Below are positions 17,327-26,693 of a DNA stretch of 64,000 nt, in pieces. The first letter of the stretch is position 1. Every line of letters starts with the position of its first letter. Source of the stretch: Nocardiopsis ganjiahuensis DSM 45031 (GTDB taxonomy: Bacteria; Actinomycetota; Actinomycetes; Streptosporangiales; Streptosporangiaceae); contig NZ_ANBA01000009.1 in the NCBI RefSeq assembly GCF_000341085.1, forward strand, positions 248,001-312,000, read 5' to 3'. Under the pieces are notes generated by a model that was given only the letters and a program-made list of their open reading frames with translations, searched no databases and was not told where the DNA came from. The position numbers were made by a program, and so were the translations under genes.

Positions 17327-17513
17327 GTGCTCCCCTGTTCGTCGGATGCGAGCGGCTGGGGGATGTGGGTGCTCCGGTACCCGGCACGGATCGGCCGAAA
17401 ACAGCAACTGGGAAGAGATGGGGAAACCCGGGTGTCGGTGTTGGAATGGCCCCGGTGTCACGAAGGCCCGGGCCGGCATTCCGGAGCGAGCCCTGGAGCG
17501 GGCCCCGACCAGG

Positions 17514-19340
17514 TCAGGGAACCAGCCCGTGGACGGCGTGGGGTCGGTCGGCGGTGTTGTCGGGAGCGTGGACATAGGAGACGACGGCACCCGGTACGGC
17601 GAGGACACGGTGTTCGACACCGTCGGCCTCCGGGACCTCCTCACCGTCGAACCGGATCCACCGGAGGTCCTCCTCTTCGGCCTCACCTCCCAGAGGCACG
17701 ACCAGCAGGGCACGTTCGCTCCTGGCCTCAGCAGTCAGGTGGCGCACCGCACGGGTGGAGACCAGGGCCTCGGCGAGCGGGAGGGCCCCACTCAGTTGGA
17801 AGTAGGACCCGGGCGCCGCGACCCCGGTCTCCCTGGTGACCTCGCCGCCGGCATCGGTCTCCAGCACGAGCGCGGTCCGTTCCTCTTCGTCAGCGTCCCT
17901 GAGGACCACGGTTCCACCGGTGTCGGCTGCGAGGACCTCGCCCGACCGCGACGCGGCGTCCTCGGCCCCCTCTCCACGAGCCTCCACCGGTTCCCCGGTC
18001 TCCAGGCCGTGGAGTCCGTGCCCTGTCACGACCACGGCTTCGCAACCCAGCCACTCCCTCCCCTGCCGGACCCCGGGGGCGTTGACCGTCATCGGCTGCC
18101 TCGGCGCCCACTCCTGCCGCCACAGCTCCTCGCCGGTGGCGGTGTCCAGCACGATCAGTGTTTCCAGGGCGTCGTCGGGAACGTCGCTGTCACCGGCTCC
18201 GAAAGCCGGCTCCCCGTCGGAGATGTGGCCCTCGTCCAGACAGATGCGGGCCACCAGCAACCGGTCGCCGTGTCCGCGGATCCCATCACCACCGGCTGTG
18301 AGGCAGACCCGCCCCTCCGGGGAATCCTCCAGCGGGAACTCCCACAGCCGTTCGGTGGAGTCGGTGGCGTAGGCGGTCACCACGGCCCCGCCGGTGCCGT
18401 GTTCGAGAAAGAAGCGCCCCTCCGGGGTCAGGTGGCTGCCATGCTCGGGCCCGTCCTCTCCGAGGCCGGGCATGACGGCGTCCCGCACGACCTCGCCGGT
18501 GGCGGCGTCCAACACGACCAGGGTCTGGTCCTCGTCAGGCCGTGCCTGGTGGAAGAGGTGGACGTATCCCTCGTCACCGGCGAAGAACCCGGTCTCACCG
18601 TTGCGGGCGTACGGCAGCCGGTAGCTCCAGAGCTCCTCTCCGGTCTCCCCGTCCAGGCCGACGAACCCGTCCTCATAGCGCACGATCGGCCCCTGCGGCC
18701 CGCGCCCCATGTCGACGACCGGGTGCTCGGGCTGCCAGATCCATCCCACCCGGGTGACGTCGGCGGGCACCGGCGCGGGTTCACGGCCCGCGTTCGTCAC
18801 GGTGTGCTCGACCAGCAGCAGCCGGGACAGAGCCGGGGTCAGGGCCATGACCAGCACCACCACGAGTGCCCCGGCACCCACTCCGAGCAGCGCTCCCGGC
18901 CACCGTCTGATCTGCAGAGCCGAGGAAGCACCGAGCAGGAGGACCAGGCCCAGGGCGACCAGGCAGACCGCGACCGACAGCTCCACGGCCGCTGCGGGAG
19001 GGGCTCCGCCGGCAGCATGCCGGGCCTCGGAGTCCAGGTGCCGGGTGGGAAGGACGATCCAGGCCAGGAACAGTCCCACAGCGGCCACGCACACCCGGAA
19101 CAGGAACTGCCCGCGTTGGGGGCGCTCCTCGGGACGGGCCTCGGGGTTGGCCGCACTCAGCAGCAGGGCGAACACGGTCAGCAGGGCGATCAGCACGGCC
19201 GCGCCCAGCGGCCAGGTGAGTTCCGTGGAACGGGGACTGTGCGAGCTGAGCCCCGCCAGCGGTTCCAGCGCCAGGACCCCGCCGCCGACCAGCACGGCCA
19301 GCCCGGCCCAACCGAACACCCCTCCGAGCCGCCCGCCCAC
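17514..19340 (-). CDS. Membrane protein with PQQ-like beta-propeller domain
   Basis: 608-aa protein. The first about 170 residues hold five hydrophobic helices (roughly 10-30, 45-68, 82-98, 119-138, 147-168). The rest is an extracytoplasmic beta-propeller with PQQ/WD-like blades: DGFVGLDGETGEELWSYRLP, TLVVLDAATGEVV, LIVLDTATGEELWRQEW and VLAADTGGTVV. Such domains act as scaffolds or sensors; nothing here shows an enzyme site. The GTG at 19340 has an AAGAGGTG site. The propeller part is Glu/Asp-rich. No linked partner gene is apparent. Function unknown. Confidence 0.75.
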   Translation of the reverse strand: MGGRLGGVFGWAGLAVLVGGGVLALEPLAGLSSHSPRSTELTWPLGAAVLIALLTVFALLLSAANPEARPEERPQRGQFLFRVCVAAVGLFLAWIVLPTRHLDSEARHAAGGAPPAAAVELSVAVCLVALGLVLLLGASSALQIRRWPGALLGVGAGALVVVLVMALTPALSRLLLVEHTVTNAGREPAPVPADVTRVGWIWQPEHPVVDMGRGPQGPIVRYEDGFVGLDGETGEELWSYRLPYARNGETGFFAGDEGYVHLFHQARPDEDQTLVVLDAATGEVVRDAVMPGLGEDGPEHGSHLTPEGRFFLEHGTGGAVVTAYATDSTERLWEFPLEDSPEGRVCLTAGGDGIRGHGDRLLVARICLDEGHISDGEPAFGAGDSDVPDDALETLIVLDTATGEELWRQEWAPRQPMTVNAPGVRQGREWLGCEAVVVTGHGLHGLETGEPVEARGEGAEDAASRSGEVLAADTGGTVVLRDADEEERTALVLETDAGGEVTRETGVAAPGSYFQLSGALPLAEALVSTRAVRHLTAEARSERALLVVPLGGEAEEEDLRWIRFDGEEVPEADGVEHRVLAVPGAVVSYVHAPDNTADRPHAVHGLVP

Positions 19341-19489
19341 ACCCGCACCTCTTGTCCTGTCGCGCCCCTGTTGTCGCGCCGCATCCTAGAGGTGTGTCGG
19401 GCCGGAGTTCACCGCGGGTACGGGGTTCACTGCGGGTGGGGGGCTCGGAGGGTGCGGGGTTCAAGAGGGCGAGGGCTCGGGCCCGTCGG

Positions 19490-20137
19490 TCAGCGCAGGA
19501 CGAACTCACCCCCGGGGCCGCGCAGGTCGGCCTCCAGCAGCGGTTCGGGGCCCTTGCGCAGGTCCAGGTCCACACCGAGCGCTGCCAGGGCCGGGGCCAG
19601 GGAGTCGGGGTCGGGGTGCTCGGCGCGCACGGCGAGGAGTTCGAGCGCGGGCAGGTCGCCCAGGCCGGGCTGCGGCGTCCGGCCCCAGTCGATGAGGAAC
19701 GGGACCGGCGCCGGGTAGACGTCCGGTTCGCGTTTGGCCAGCAGCCAGCGCAACACGGTGCCGTCGGGGGTGGTCCGGGACCACGGGTCGACGTCGCCGG
19801 GGTCGTGGCCCACCGCCCGGGCCCGCTCGACGACGGTGGAGAGGTCGTCCTCGACCCGCACCGCGAAGGTCGCCAGGCGGGGCCGGTCCAGGTCGGCGAG
19901 GCCGAACACCCGCACCGGGCCCGGGTCCTCCCGGTCGGGGTCGGGGCCGACGATCTCCAGGTAGTAGGGCGCGCGTCGGCCGCCCACGGTCAGCGCCACC
20001 AGGAAGTTGGCCGAGCCCACCGGGTGCGCGCCGCCCCGTACGGGAGCCACCCCGGTGCGTTCGGCGAAGGCGGCCGCACCGGCCTCGAGGTCGGGTACGG
20101 CGTACACCAGGTGGTCGAGCGTGCTCGGGAAACTCAT
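19490..20137 (-). CDS. VOC/glyoxalase-like domain protein
   Basis: 215-aa protein of the Glyoxalase_3/VOC-like type found widely in actinomycetes. It opens with LDHLVYAVPDLEAGAAAFAERTGV, followed by GSANFLVALT and YYLEIVGPDP, a typical first module. The second module is degenerate and ends LEADLRGPGGEFVLR. The ATG at 20137 is chosen for its AAGGAGAGGG site. Metal ligands are not obvious, so an enzymatic role is uncertain. It is a single gene. Confidence 0.8.
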   Translation of the reverse strand: MSFPSTLDHLVYAVPDLEAGAAAFAERTGVAPVRGGAHPVGSANFLVALTVGGRRAPYYLEIVGPDPDREDPGPVRVFGLADLDRPRLATFAVRVEDDLSTVVERARAVGHDPGDVDPWSRTTPDGTVLRWLLAKREPDVYPAPVPFLIDWGRTPQPGLGDLPALELLAVRAEHPDPDSLAPALAALGVDLDLRKGPEPLLEADLRGPGGEFVLR

Positions 20138-20263
20138 CGAACCCTCTCCTTGTCGATCGGTTCCCGAGCCTCTCACTGTTCCCGGGCGCTCTGCTCAGGA
20201 ACAGCGGCCTCCGTGCCGAGGACTCACAGGACCGCTTCCCCGAAGGAAAGCCGCCAGGGGCAC

Positions 20264-20280
20264 CGGGCCGCTCCGGCCCG
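20264..20280. terminator. Short GC hairpin
   Basis: CGGGCC-GCTCC-GGCCCG lies between the VOC-like gene and the small charged-protein gene, about 125 bases past the latter's stop. Confidence 0.4.
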
Positions 20281-20405
20281 CGGTTCCGCACCCGGTCCCG
20301 GGAGAGGGCCTGTACCGGGAGGCGGCCTGCCGGGGCACCCCGGACCGGCACCGGCCCGGGAACGGGTGCGCCGGAGGCCGTCACGGCCCCCGGCGCCCTC
20401 ACACG

Positions 20406-20576
20406 TCAGCTCTCCTTGAAATCCTCGCGGCTGACGGACTCCTCGTCCATGCTGTCCTGGAGCTCGGCTTCCATCTCCCGCCGCGTGTCCGGCTTGCGGG
20501 GATCGTCGCTGTGGTCTTCCTGTACGACCTGGTCGGTGTCGTGCGTCTTGGGCCTGGACTCTTCCGGGACACTCAT
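20406..20576 (-). CDS. Small highly charged hypothetical protein
   Basis: 56-aa acidic and polar protein (Asp, Glu, Arg, Lys and Ser make up most of it) with no hydrophobic segment. It starts at an ATG with a GGGGGAG site. The C-terminal half, REMEAELQDSMDEESVSREDF, looks helical. Similar short charged proteins are common in actinomycete genomes and have no known role. Confidence 0.55.
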   Translation of the reverse strand: MSVPEESRPKTHDTDQVVQEDHSDDPRKPDTRREMEAELQDSMDEESVSREDFKES

Positions 20577-20730
20577 CTGCGGTCTCCCCCTAGTAGACAG
20601 CTGATTCCGGAGTTCCTCCCCTACCCGGGGGCACCCGCGGCCACACGCCATGGCGCCCGGAGCCCGGCAGGATTCCCGTTCGGTCCGGACAGACGCCCTG
20701 ACAGCGGCGGACGGCCGCCGGGAACAACGG

Positions 20731-20760
20731 TTGATACGTCCGTGTACCCGGGAGTAGCGT
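20731..20760 (+). promoter_or_regulatory. Candidate promoter for the symporter operon
   Basis: TTGATA (20731-20736), 18 bases, TAGCGT (20755-20760), about 140 bases before the MFS start. The remainder of the 322-base gap (20577-20898) shows nothing further. Confidence 0.4.
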
Positions 20761-20898
20761 TCACCGGGTGACGACCCCCCAGTCAGCCGTCCGCACCCCG
20801 GTGCGCAGCCACGGCGCCCCCTGCCCCCGGCGGACCCTCCCGCCCTCCTGCCGACCGCTCGTCCGTCGGCCGCCCTTCCTTCACCCCGGGGACCCGCG

Positions 20899-22275
20899 GT
20901 GAACGCGCCGCCCGGTACGCCGCCGAGCGCGCCGCTGAGCCGGCCGCGCCTCCTCGGCTTCGGCGTGGGTTCGGTCGGCACGGGTGTCTTCTCCGCCCTG
21001 CCCGGCCTGCTGCTCCTCTACTACCTCACCGACGTCCTCGGGGTGGTCGCCTGGCTCGCCGGGCTCGTGCTGGTCCTGCCCAAGTTCTGGGACGTGGTGA
21101 TCAGCCCCGTCATCGGCGCCGCCAGTGACCGCGAGGCGGTGCGCACCGGAGGGCGTTCACGGCTGATGTTCGCCGGGGCGCTCCTGCTGCCCGCGCTGTT
21201 CGCCGCGATGTTCGCGGCCCCCACCGCTGAACCGGCCGCCTCCGCGCTGTGGGTGCTGCTGGCGTTCGTCCTGGCCACCACCGCCTTCTCCCTGTTCCAG
21301 GTGCCCTACATCGCGCTGCCCGCCGAGATCTCGCCCCTGCGGGACCAGCGTTCGCGCGCCATGTCCTGGCGGGTGGTCTGCCTGACCCTGGGCATCCTCG
21401 CCGCGGGCGGGCTCGCCCCCGCTGTGGTCGAGGCGGGCGGCGACGGACGCACCGGACACCTGCTCATGGGTGCGACCATCGGCGCGGTCCTGCTCCTGGC
21501 CATGGGCGGGGCCACCCTGAGCACCCGCTGGATCCCCAGCAGACCGGGGCCCGACCCGCTCGGGCTGCGCGCGGCCTTCCGCGCCGCACGCGGCAACCGG
21601 GTCTTCTTCCTGCTGGCCCTGACCTTCTCGGTCCAGTCACTGGGCATCGCCGTGATGCTCGCGGGCGCCCCCTACATCGCCGCCTACCGGCTGGACGACT
21701 ACGCGCTCACCTCGGTGATGTTCGTGTGCATGGTCGGCCCCAGCCTGATCGCGGTCCCGGCCTGGGCCGCGGCCGCACGGAGGTTCGGCACGGTGCGGTG
21801 CTTCCTGATCGCCACGATCGGCATGGCCGCCACCGCCGTGGTCCTGTTCCCCGTGGTCGACACCGAGTCCGTACCGCTCGTGCTGGCGGTGACCGGCATG
21901 GTGGGGGTCTTCTACACCGCGCTGCAGCTGCTGCCGCTGTCCCTGCTGCCCGAGACCGTGCGCGACGACGCCGAACGCAGCGGCCAGGCCCAGCCCGCCA
22001 CGTTCACCGGGCTGTGGTCGTCCGCGGAGACCACCGCGATGGCCCTGGGGCCGGGGGTGTTCTCCGTGGTGCTGACCGCGGTCGCCTTCCGCGCCTCGGA
22101 CGCCGAGACCGCGGTGACCCAGCCGGCCGGCGCCCTGACCGGGATGTCCGCCGGGTTCACCCTGCTCCCGGCGGTGTTGTTCCTGCTGAGCCTGCCGTTC
22201 CTGCTGGCCTTCCGCCGCCGGGTGAACCCGCGGCCCGGGGCCGCCACAGAGGAGGAGAACCACCATGTCGCCTGA
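20899..22275 (+). CDS. GPH/MelB-type MFS cation symporter
   Basis: 458-aa membrane transporter with about 12 hydrophobic helices. The features are of the glycoside-pentoside-hexuronide symporter group: GVGSVGTGVFSALPGLLLLYYLTDVLG, PKFWDVVISPVIGAASDREAVRTGGRSR (loop 2-3 signature) and QVPYIALPAEISPLRDQRSR. The GTG at 20899 is chosen with a weak GGGGAC site. Its end overlaps the PLP decarboxylase gene by 11 bases, so the two are one operon. The pairing suggests import of the decarboxylase or lyase substrate, or export of its product; this is inference. Confidence 0.85.
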   Translation: MNAPPGTPPSAPLSRPRLLGFGVGSVGTGVFSALPGLLLLYYLTDVLGVVAWLAGLVLVLPKFWDVVISPVIGAASDREAVRTGGRSRLMFAGALLLPALFAAMFAAPTAEPAASALWVLLAFVLATTAFSLFQVPYIALPAEISPLRDQRSRAMSWRVVCLTLGILAAGGLAPAVVEAGGDGRTGHLLMGATIGAVLLLAMGGATLSTRWIPSRPGPDPLGLRAAFRAARGNRVFFLLALTFSVQSLGIAVMLAGAPYIAAYRLDDYALTSVMFVCMVGPSLIAVPAWAAAARRFGTVRCFLIATIGMAATAVVLFPVVDTESVPLVLAVTGMVGVFYTALQLLPLSLLPETVRDDAERSGQAQPATFTGLWSSAETTAMALGPGVFSVVLTAVAFRASDAETAVTQPAGALTGMSAGFTLLPAVLFLLSLPFLLAFRRRVNPRPGAATEEENHHVA

Positions 22276-23764
22276 GCCGAACCCGGGCCCGCCGAACCCC
22301 GTTCCGCCGAGCGGCGGGCTCCCCGAGGCGGGCCGGTCCACCGACGACCTGCTCGCCGAGCTCTCCCGGCTCAAGGAGGGCGACCTCCCCGTCCGCGAGG
22401 GCAAGGTGGCCGCCTACGTCTACGATCCGGGCCGGCCCGAGGTCCGCGAGGCCGGGCACCGCGCCTACATGGAGATGCTGGAGGTCAACGGGCTGGACCC
22501 GACCGCCTTCCCCAGCACCGTCGCTCTGGAGCGGCAGGTGGTGGGGGCGGTCGCCGGTGCGCTGGGCGGGGACGCGTCGACCCCCGGGATCTTCACCAGC
22601 GGCGGGACCGAGTCGATCATGCTCGCCGTCAAGGCCGCCCGGGACACCCGAGGGCCGGCGGCAACGGCCCCCGGCTCCGGGCGCGGACGGATCGTCCTCC
22701 CCGTGACCGCGCACCCCGCCTTCCACAAGGCCGCGCACTACCTCGGCCTGGACACGGTGAGCGTGCCCGTGCACCCCCGGACACTGCGCGCCGAACCCTC
22801 GGCCGTGGCCGAGGCGATCGGCCCGGACACCGTCCTGGTGGTGGCCTCGGCGCCGTCGTACCCGCACGGGGTGATGGACCCGGTCGAGGAGATCGCGGCG
22901 CTGGCCGCCGAACACGGGGTGCTCTGCCACGTGGACGCCTGTGTCGGTGGCTGGGTGCTGCCCTGGCTGGAGGGGGTGCCGCCGTTCGACCTGTCCGTCC
23001 CCGGGGTCACGTCCATCTCCTGCGACCTGCACAAGTACGGGTACGCGCCCAAGGGCGCCTCCGTGGTGCTGTTCGCCGACGAGGAGCTGCGCCGCGGCGC
23101 GTACTACGCGAGCGCGGACTGGCCCGGGTACACCGTCATCAACTCGACCGTGCAGAGCAGCAAGGGCGCCGGTCCCCTGGCCGGGGCCTGGGCGACCCTG
23201 ATGGCCCTCGGCGCGTCCGGTTACCGGGAGCTCGCCGCCGACGCGATGGCCGCCTCCCGGCGCCTGCGCGAGGGTGTCCGGCACATCCCTCAGCTGCGGG
23301 TCCTGGGTGAACCGGACGCTCCCCTGGTGGCGCTGGCCTCCGCCACCGACGACCTGGACGTCTTCGTCCTCGCCGACAAGGTGGCCGCGCACGGCTGGTT
23401 CCTCCAACCGCAGCTGTCGTACGCGGGCATCCCGCCTAACCTGCACCTGACCCTGACCGGCGTGTCCCTCGCCGGTGTGGACGCGCTCCTGGACGTGCTG
23501 GCGAAGGCCGCAGAGGAAGCGGAGGGCATCCGCCCCGACGTCCCCGAAGGCCTGGCCGAGGTGATCGAGGGCCTGGACCTGTCCGCCCTCGACGACCGGA
23601 CCTTCGTGGAACTGCTGGGATCCGTGGGTGTGGAGCTCGGCGGCCCCGCGGGTTCGGGGATGTCCGTGGTCAACACGGTCCTCGACGGCCTGGCCCCCGC
23701 GACCCGCGAGGCCCTGCTCGTGCGCTTCCTGTCCGCCCTCAACTCCCCGCACGCCACAGGTTGA
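22265..23764 (+). CDS. PLP-dependent decarboxylase / sphingosine-1-phosphate-lyase-like enzyme
   Basis: 499-aa fold-type I PLP enzyme of the group II decarboxylase family. GGTESIMLAVKAAR is the cofactor phosphate region, HVDACVGGWVLPW carries the Asp that pairs with the pyridine nitrogen, and CDLHKYGYAPKG holds the Schiff-base Lys257. YVYDPGRPEV, TAHPAFHKAAHYLGL and SSKGAGPLAGAWA resemble sphingosine-1-phosphate lyases more than glutamate or tyrosine decarboxylases. A GAGGAGG site precedes the ATG inside the symporter gene. The C-terminal 80 residues are a family-variable helical part. Exact substrate unknown. Confidence 0.85.
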   Translation: MSPEPNPGPPNPVPPSGGLPEAGRSTDDLLAELSRLKEGDLPVREGKVAAYVYDPGRPEVREAGHRAYMEMLEVNGLDPTAFPSTVALERQVVGAVAGALGGDASTPGIFTSGGTESIMLAVKAARDTRGPAATAPGSGRGRIVLPVTAHPAFHKAAHYLGLDTVSVPVHPRTLRAEPSAVAEAIGPDTVLVVASAPSYPHGVMDPVEEIAALAAEHGVLCHVDACVGGWVLPWLEGVPPFDLSVPGVTSISCDLHKYGYAPKGASVVLFADEELRRGAYYASADWPGYTVINSTVQSSKGAGPLAGAWATLMALGASGYRELAADAMAASRRLREGVRHIPQLRVLGEPDAPLVALASATDDLDVFVLADKVAAHGWFLQPQLSYAGIPPNLHLTLTGVSLAGVDALLDVLAKAAEEAEGIRPDVPEGLAEVIEGLDLSALDDRTFVELLGSVGVELGGPAGSGMSVVNTVLDGLAPATREALLVRFLSALNSPHATG

Positions 23765-23821
23765 CCTGAACCCCGGTCGAGTTCCTACTCTTGCGGCACC
23801 ACCAGCCCGAGAGGGGAACAC

Positions 23822-24130
23822 ATGAGCGTCACCTGGGCCTACCTGTACGAGCACCCCGACACCGACCCCGTGGCCGACCGGACCGAGATCGACCGCGCCG
23901 GACAGCGGACGATCCTGGTCCCGGTCGCGGACTCCGCTGCCGCGCCCGGGATCGCCGCCGGCCTGGCCGAGGAGGGGGCCGCCCTCATCGAGCTGTGCGG
24001 AGGTTTCAGCCTGGAGGCCGCCGCCGCGGTGCGCGCGGCGGCACCCGCCCACGTCGCGATCGGACACGTGGTCTTCTCCGCGGAGTCGGTCCGGGCAGCG
24101 GCGGCCTACAGTGAGGCGGCGTCGTCCTGA
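23822..24130 (+). CDS. DUF6506-like small protein
   Basis: 102-aa cytosolic protein with a GAGAGGGGAA site before its ATG. The pattern WAYLYEHPDTDP, EGAALIELCGGFSLEAAAAVRAA, HVAIGHVVFSAESVRAAAAY fits the small DUF6506 family, whose function I do not know. It starts 57 bases after the decarboxylase and may be in the same transcript. Its TGA ends exactly where the converging F420/PPOX gene's stop begins. Confidence 0.7.
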   Translation: MSVTWAYLYEHPDTDPVADRTEIDRAGQRTILVPVADSAAAPGIAAGLAEEGAALIELCGGFSLEAAAAVRAAAPAHVAIGHVVFSAESVRAAAAYSEAASS

Positions 24131-24592
24131 TCAGACCCGGTCCGCGGGGAACCCTCCCGTGGCGACCGGCCCCCACCTCTCGGGGGTGACGCGCACCAGG
24201 GCCTTGCCCTGGCGGCGCATCGCCTCGCGGTACTCGTCCCAGTCCGGGTGCTCGCCCGCGATCACCCGGAAGTACTCCACCAGGGGCTCGACCGCGTCCT
24301 CGCCGTCGATGACCTCCGCGGAGCCGTCCACCTGCACCCAGGGCCCGTCGAAGTCCTCGGAGAGGATGACGACGCTGACCCGCGCGTCCTTGCGGGCGTT
24401 GCGCGCCTTGGCCCGCTCGGGGTAGGTGGAGACCACGATCCGGCCCCGGGTGTCGACGCCGCAGGTGACCGGCGAGGCCTGCGGGGAACCGTCGGCCCGC
24501 CTGGTCAGAAGGAGCGCCTTGTGCCGGGGCCGCGCGAACTCCAGGAGTCCCTCGAGGTCGACCTCGGTGTTGGTGGCGATGTTCGGTGCCAT
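24131..24592 (-). CDS. PPOX-class F420-dependent oxidoreductase
   Basis: 153-aa split-barrel flavin/deazaflavin protein. LLEFARPRHKALLLTRRADGSPQASPVTCGVD is the standard opening of F420-dependent PPOX-class reductases, and RGRIVVSTYPERAKARNARKDARVSV provides the basic groove that takes F420 phosphate. These proteins reduce quinones, biliverdin-like or xenobiotic substrates. The C-terminal part ends WDEYREAMRRQGKALVRVTPERWGPV. It is monocistronic. Cofactor by family; substrate unknown. Confidence 0.85.
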   Translation of the reverse strand: MAPNIATNTEVDLEGLLEFARPRHKALLLTRRADGSPQASPVTCGVDTRGRIVVSTYPERAKARNARKDARVSVVILSEDFDGPWVQVDGSAEVIDGEDAVEPLVEYFRVIAGEHPDWDEYREAMRRQGKALVRVTPERWGPVATGGFPADRV

Positions 24593-24687
24593 GTGTCCGC
24601 TTCCCAGAAGAGGTTTCGCTGCGGCGCCAGGCTATCCAGACCCGGGCCGCCGAGGAAGCCACTCGCCCCGGGCGCGGCCGAGCCGCG

Positions 24688-25524
24688 TCAACACGTGTCG
24701 TACACGTATCCGGGGTCGTCGGGGGCCACCAGTTCGAGGTCCCGCAGGACGACCCCGTCCGGCACGGAGGCGTCGGCGCACACCTCGTCGAAGGTGAGAC
24801 CGGCGCCCTCCAGGTCCTCCGGGTACTCCACGGCCAGCACGTTCCCAGCGCCGTAGGCCTCGGTGTACAGGTCGCACTCCGCCCAGGCCGCGCAGGACTC
24901 GGTGACGGCGAAATCGAACCCGGCCCCGTCCCTGCCGCGTTCAGCCTCCTCCGCCGCGTTCTTCTGGGCGGCGGCCAGCCCCCGGTCATGGGCCGAGGCG
25001 ACGAGTTCCTCGGCCAGATCCAGGTTGTCGTCGATGCTCAGCAACCCACCGGAGCGCAGGTGGGAGTCGAGGTTGTCGAACTCCACCGCGTCGAACCCCG
25101 CGTCGGCGCACCGGTCGAGGGTTGCGGTGAGAACCTCGGCGATCCGCTCCCGCCCCTCCCGCGTGGAGGTGTCGAGCAGCATTTCACCGGGCCACCCGGG
25201 GTCCTCGACCAACTCCCCCGCTTCGTCCCGCAGCAGCAGGCCAGGGGCCTCGTCCAGCCAGCGTTCGAGCTCCCCGGGCTGGGTCTGGAACCCATTGACG
25301 TAACAGACCGAGTAGGTCCCCGGCTCGGGCTCGGCGGACGAGTCCCGCACCACGGTGGTGACCCCCTCCGGCGGCGGATACGAAGCGCCCAACTGGTAGT
25401 CGAACCCGCCCTCGGGCAGAAGCCCCTCCGGGTCCCCGGTGGCTGTCGTGCCGACCGCGCAGCCGGCGAGAAGCGCGGCCAACACGAGCGCGCCCCCGGC
25501 GAGACCTACGGTTCGAGGACCCAC
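24688..25524 (-). CDS. GH114-type endo-alpha-1,4-polygalactosaminidase, lipoprotein
   Basis: 278-aa secreted hydrolase with the GH114 TIM-barrel. The family elements are FDYQLGASYPPP, YSVCYVNGFQTQPGE, GWPGEMLLDTSTREGRERI, GFDAVEFDNLDSHLRS (catalytic acid region), AAQKNAAEEA and FDFAVTESCAAWAEC. The start is GTG at 25524, with GGGAGG five bases before it. The signal peptide then ends in LAALLAGC, a good lipobox, so the enzyme is probably anchored outside the membrane. The family degrades galactosamine-rich exopolysaccharide. The reading frame continues far upstream but without signal-peptide sense. Confidence 0.85.
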   Translation of the reverse strand: MGPRTVGLAGGALVLAALLAGCAVGTTATGDPEGLLPEGGFDYQLGASYPPPEGVTTVVRDSSAEPEPGTYSVCYVNGFQTQPGELERWLDEAPGLLLRDEAGELVEDPGWPGEMLLDTSTREGRERIAEVLTATLDRCADAGFDAVEFDNLDSHLRSGGLLSIDDNLDLAEELVASAHDRGLAAAQKNAAEEAERGRDGAGFDFAVTESCAAWAECDLYTEAYGAGNVLAVEYPEDLEGAGLTFDEVCADASVPDGVVLRDLELVAPDDPGYVYDTC

Positions 25525-25913
25525 GACGGCCTCCCAGTTTCCCGGCGACAGGACAGATTCCGCGGCACGGAGGAGAACCGGGCCCGCGACGCGCCCCGGC
25601 CACCGCACCGGAGCCCAGTCAAGCACCACCCGGGCGTCCCCGTGCCACGGAGGGCGACCGCGGGAGCCGGTCGGCGGGCGACGCCGAACCATCGGAGCCG
25701 CGACCCGGAAGGCCCACCGGAACCGGCTGTTCCTGTTCCGGCACGAGCCGGTGACAGTTCGGCTCACCGGGTTCCGTAGAGTGCCCGTGACCTGTAAAAA
25801 CCTTTGACCAGTACGTATCACCGCAGGCCGAAGTCACCCTGTTCACCCCTCACACCAGGAAATGGCGTCACCCGGGCCCTGTGGCCGCACTGAGGATTGG
25901 AGCCCGCCCGCTC
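25525..25913. other. Divergent intergenic region between GH114 and the ion channel
   Basis: Both flanking genes need promoters here. The only AT-rich patch is around 25790-25830 (TAAAAACCTTTGACC), where TTGACC could be a -35 for the channel gene, but no matching -10 is visible. I see no RNA gene. Confidence 0.4.
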
Positions 25914-26666
25914 ATGGCAACGCCCGAAGAATCCGAGCACGGGGAGCGCGTCGCCCGTTGGGAACGACGCCTGGAGGTGCCCATGCTGCTCCTCGCGAGC
26001 GCGTTCCTGGTCGCCTACGCCTGGCCGGTCATCGAATCGGACATGGGACACAGCATGGAGACCCGTCTGCAGATCCTGTCGTGGACGGTGTGGGCCGCGT
26101 TCGCGGTCGACTTCGGGATCCGGCTCTGGCTGGCCGAGAACCGCCCCCTCTACGCGCTACGCCGGTGGTACGACGTCGTGCTGGTGCTCCTCCCCATGTT
26201 CCGTACGCTCCGGCTGCTGCGCATGCTCGCCCTCATCCGCATGCTGAACCGTTCGATGGCCGGGGCACTGGCCGGACGCATCTCCCTCTACGTGGCCATC
26301 ACCTCGGCACTGACCGTCTTCGTGAGCGCCATCACCGTGCTGGACGCGGAACAGAACGCGCCCGGGGCCAACATCACCGAGTTCGGGGACGCCCTGTGGT
26401 GGGCCGTGGTGACGGTGACGACGGTCGGTTACGGCGACTACTACCCCGTCACGTTCGAGGGCAGACTGGTGGCGGTGGGCCTGATGGTCATCGGCATCGC
26501 CCTCGTGGGGGTGCTCACGGCAGCCGTGGCCTCCTGGTTCATCAGGAACGCGAACCTGAGTGAGAGCGCCGACGCAGAAGCGCAGGCCGCTCCGGAGCCC
26601 GGCCAAACGGAAGACGAGGGTGAAGGCGCCGCCCCGCGCAGCGGCAGTGCCCCGAGGGCTGAATAG
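25914..26666 (+). CDS. Voltage-gated-type potassium channel (VIC family)
   Basis: About 250-aa cation channel. The N-terminal half contains four helices of a voltage-sensor-like module: VPMLLLASAFLVAYAWPV, WTVWAAFAVDFGIRLWLAENRP, WYDVVLVLLPMFRTLRLLRMLALIRML (an S4-like helix with regularly spaced Arg), and YVAITSALTVFVSAITV. The pore loop has the K+ selectivity filter TVGYGD at about residues 170-175. A charged cytoplasmic tail follows. The ATG at 25914 is preferred (GGAG upstream at 11 bases); a GTG at 25881 in the same frame is possible. A CRISPR mini-array begins 27 bases after the stop. Confidence 0.88.
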   Translation: MATPEESEHGERVARWERRLEVPMLLLASAFLVAYAWPVIESDMGHSMETRLQILSWTVWAAFAVDFGIRLWLAENRPLYALRRWYDVVLVLLPMFRTLRLLRMLALIRMLNRSMAGALAGRISLYVAITSALTVFVSAITVLDAEQNAPGANITEFGDALWWAVVTVTTVGYGDYYPVTFEGRLVAVGLMVIGIALVGVLTAAVASWFIRNANLSESADAEAQAAPEPGQTEDEGEGAAPRSGSAPRAE

Positions 26667-26693
26667 CCCGACCGCGTACATCACCGCTGACGG

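Noticed and set aside
15174-19718. Plus-strand open frame of about 1500 residues
   Set aside because: Antisense to the LLM oxidoreductase, SDR and propeller genes, which have clear family motifs; GC-rich third positions keep the opposite strand open.
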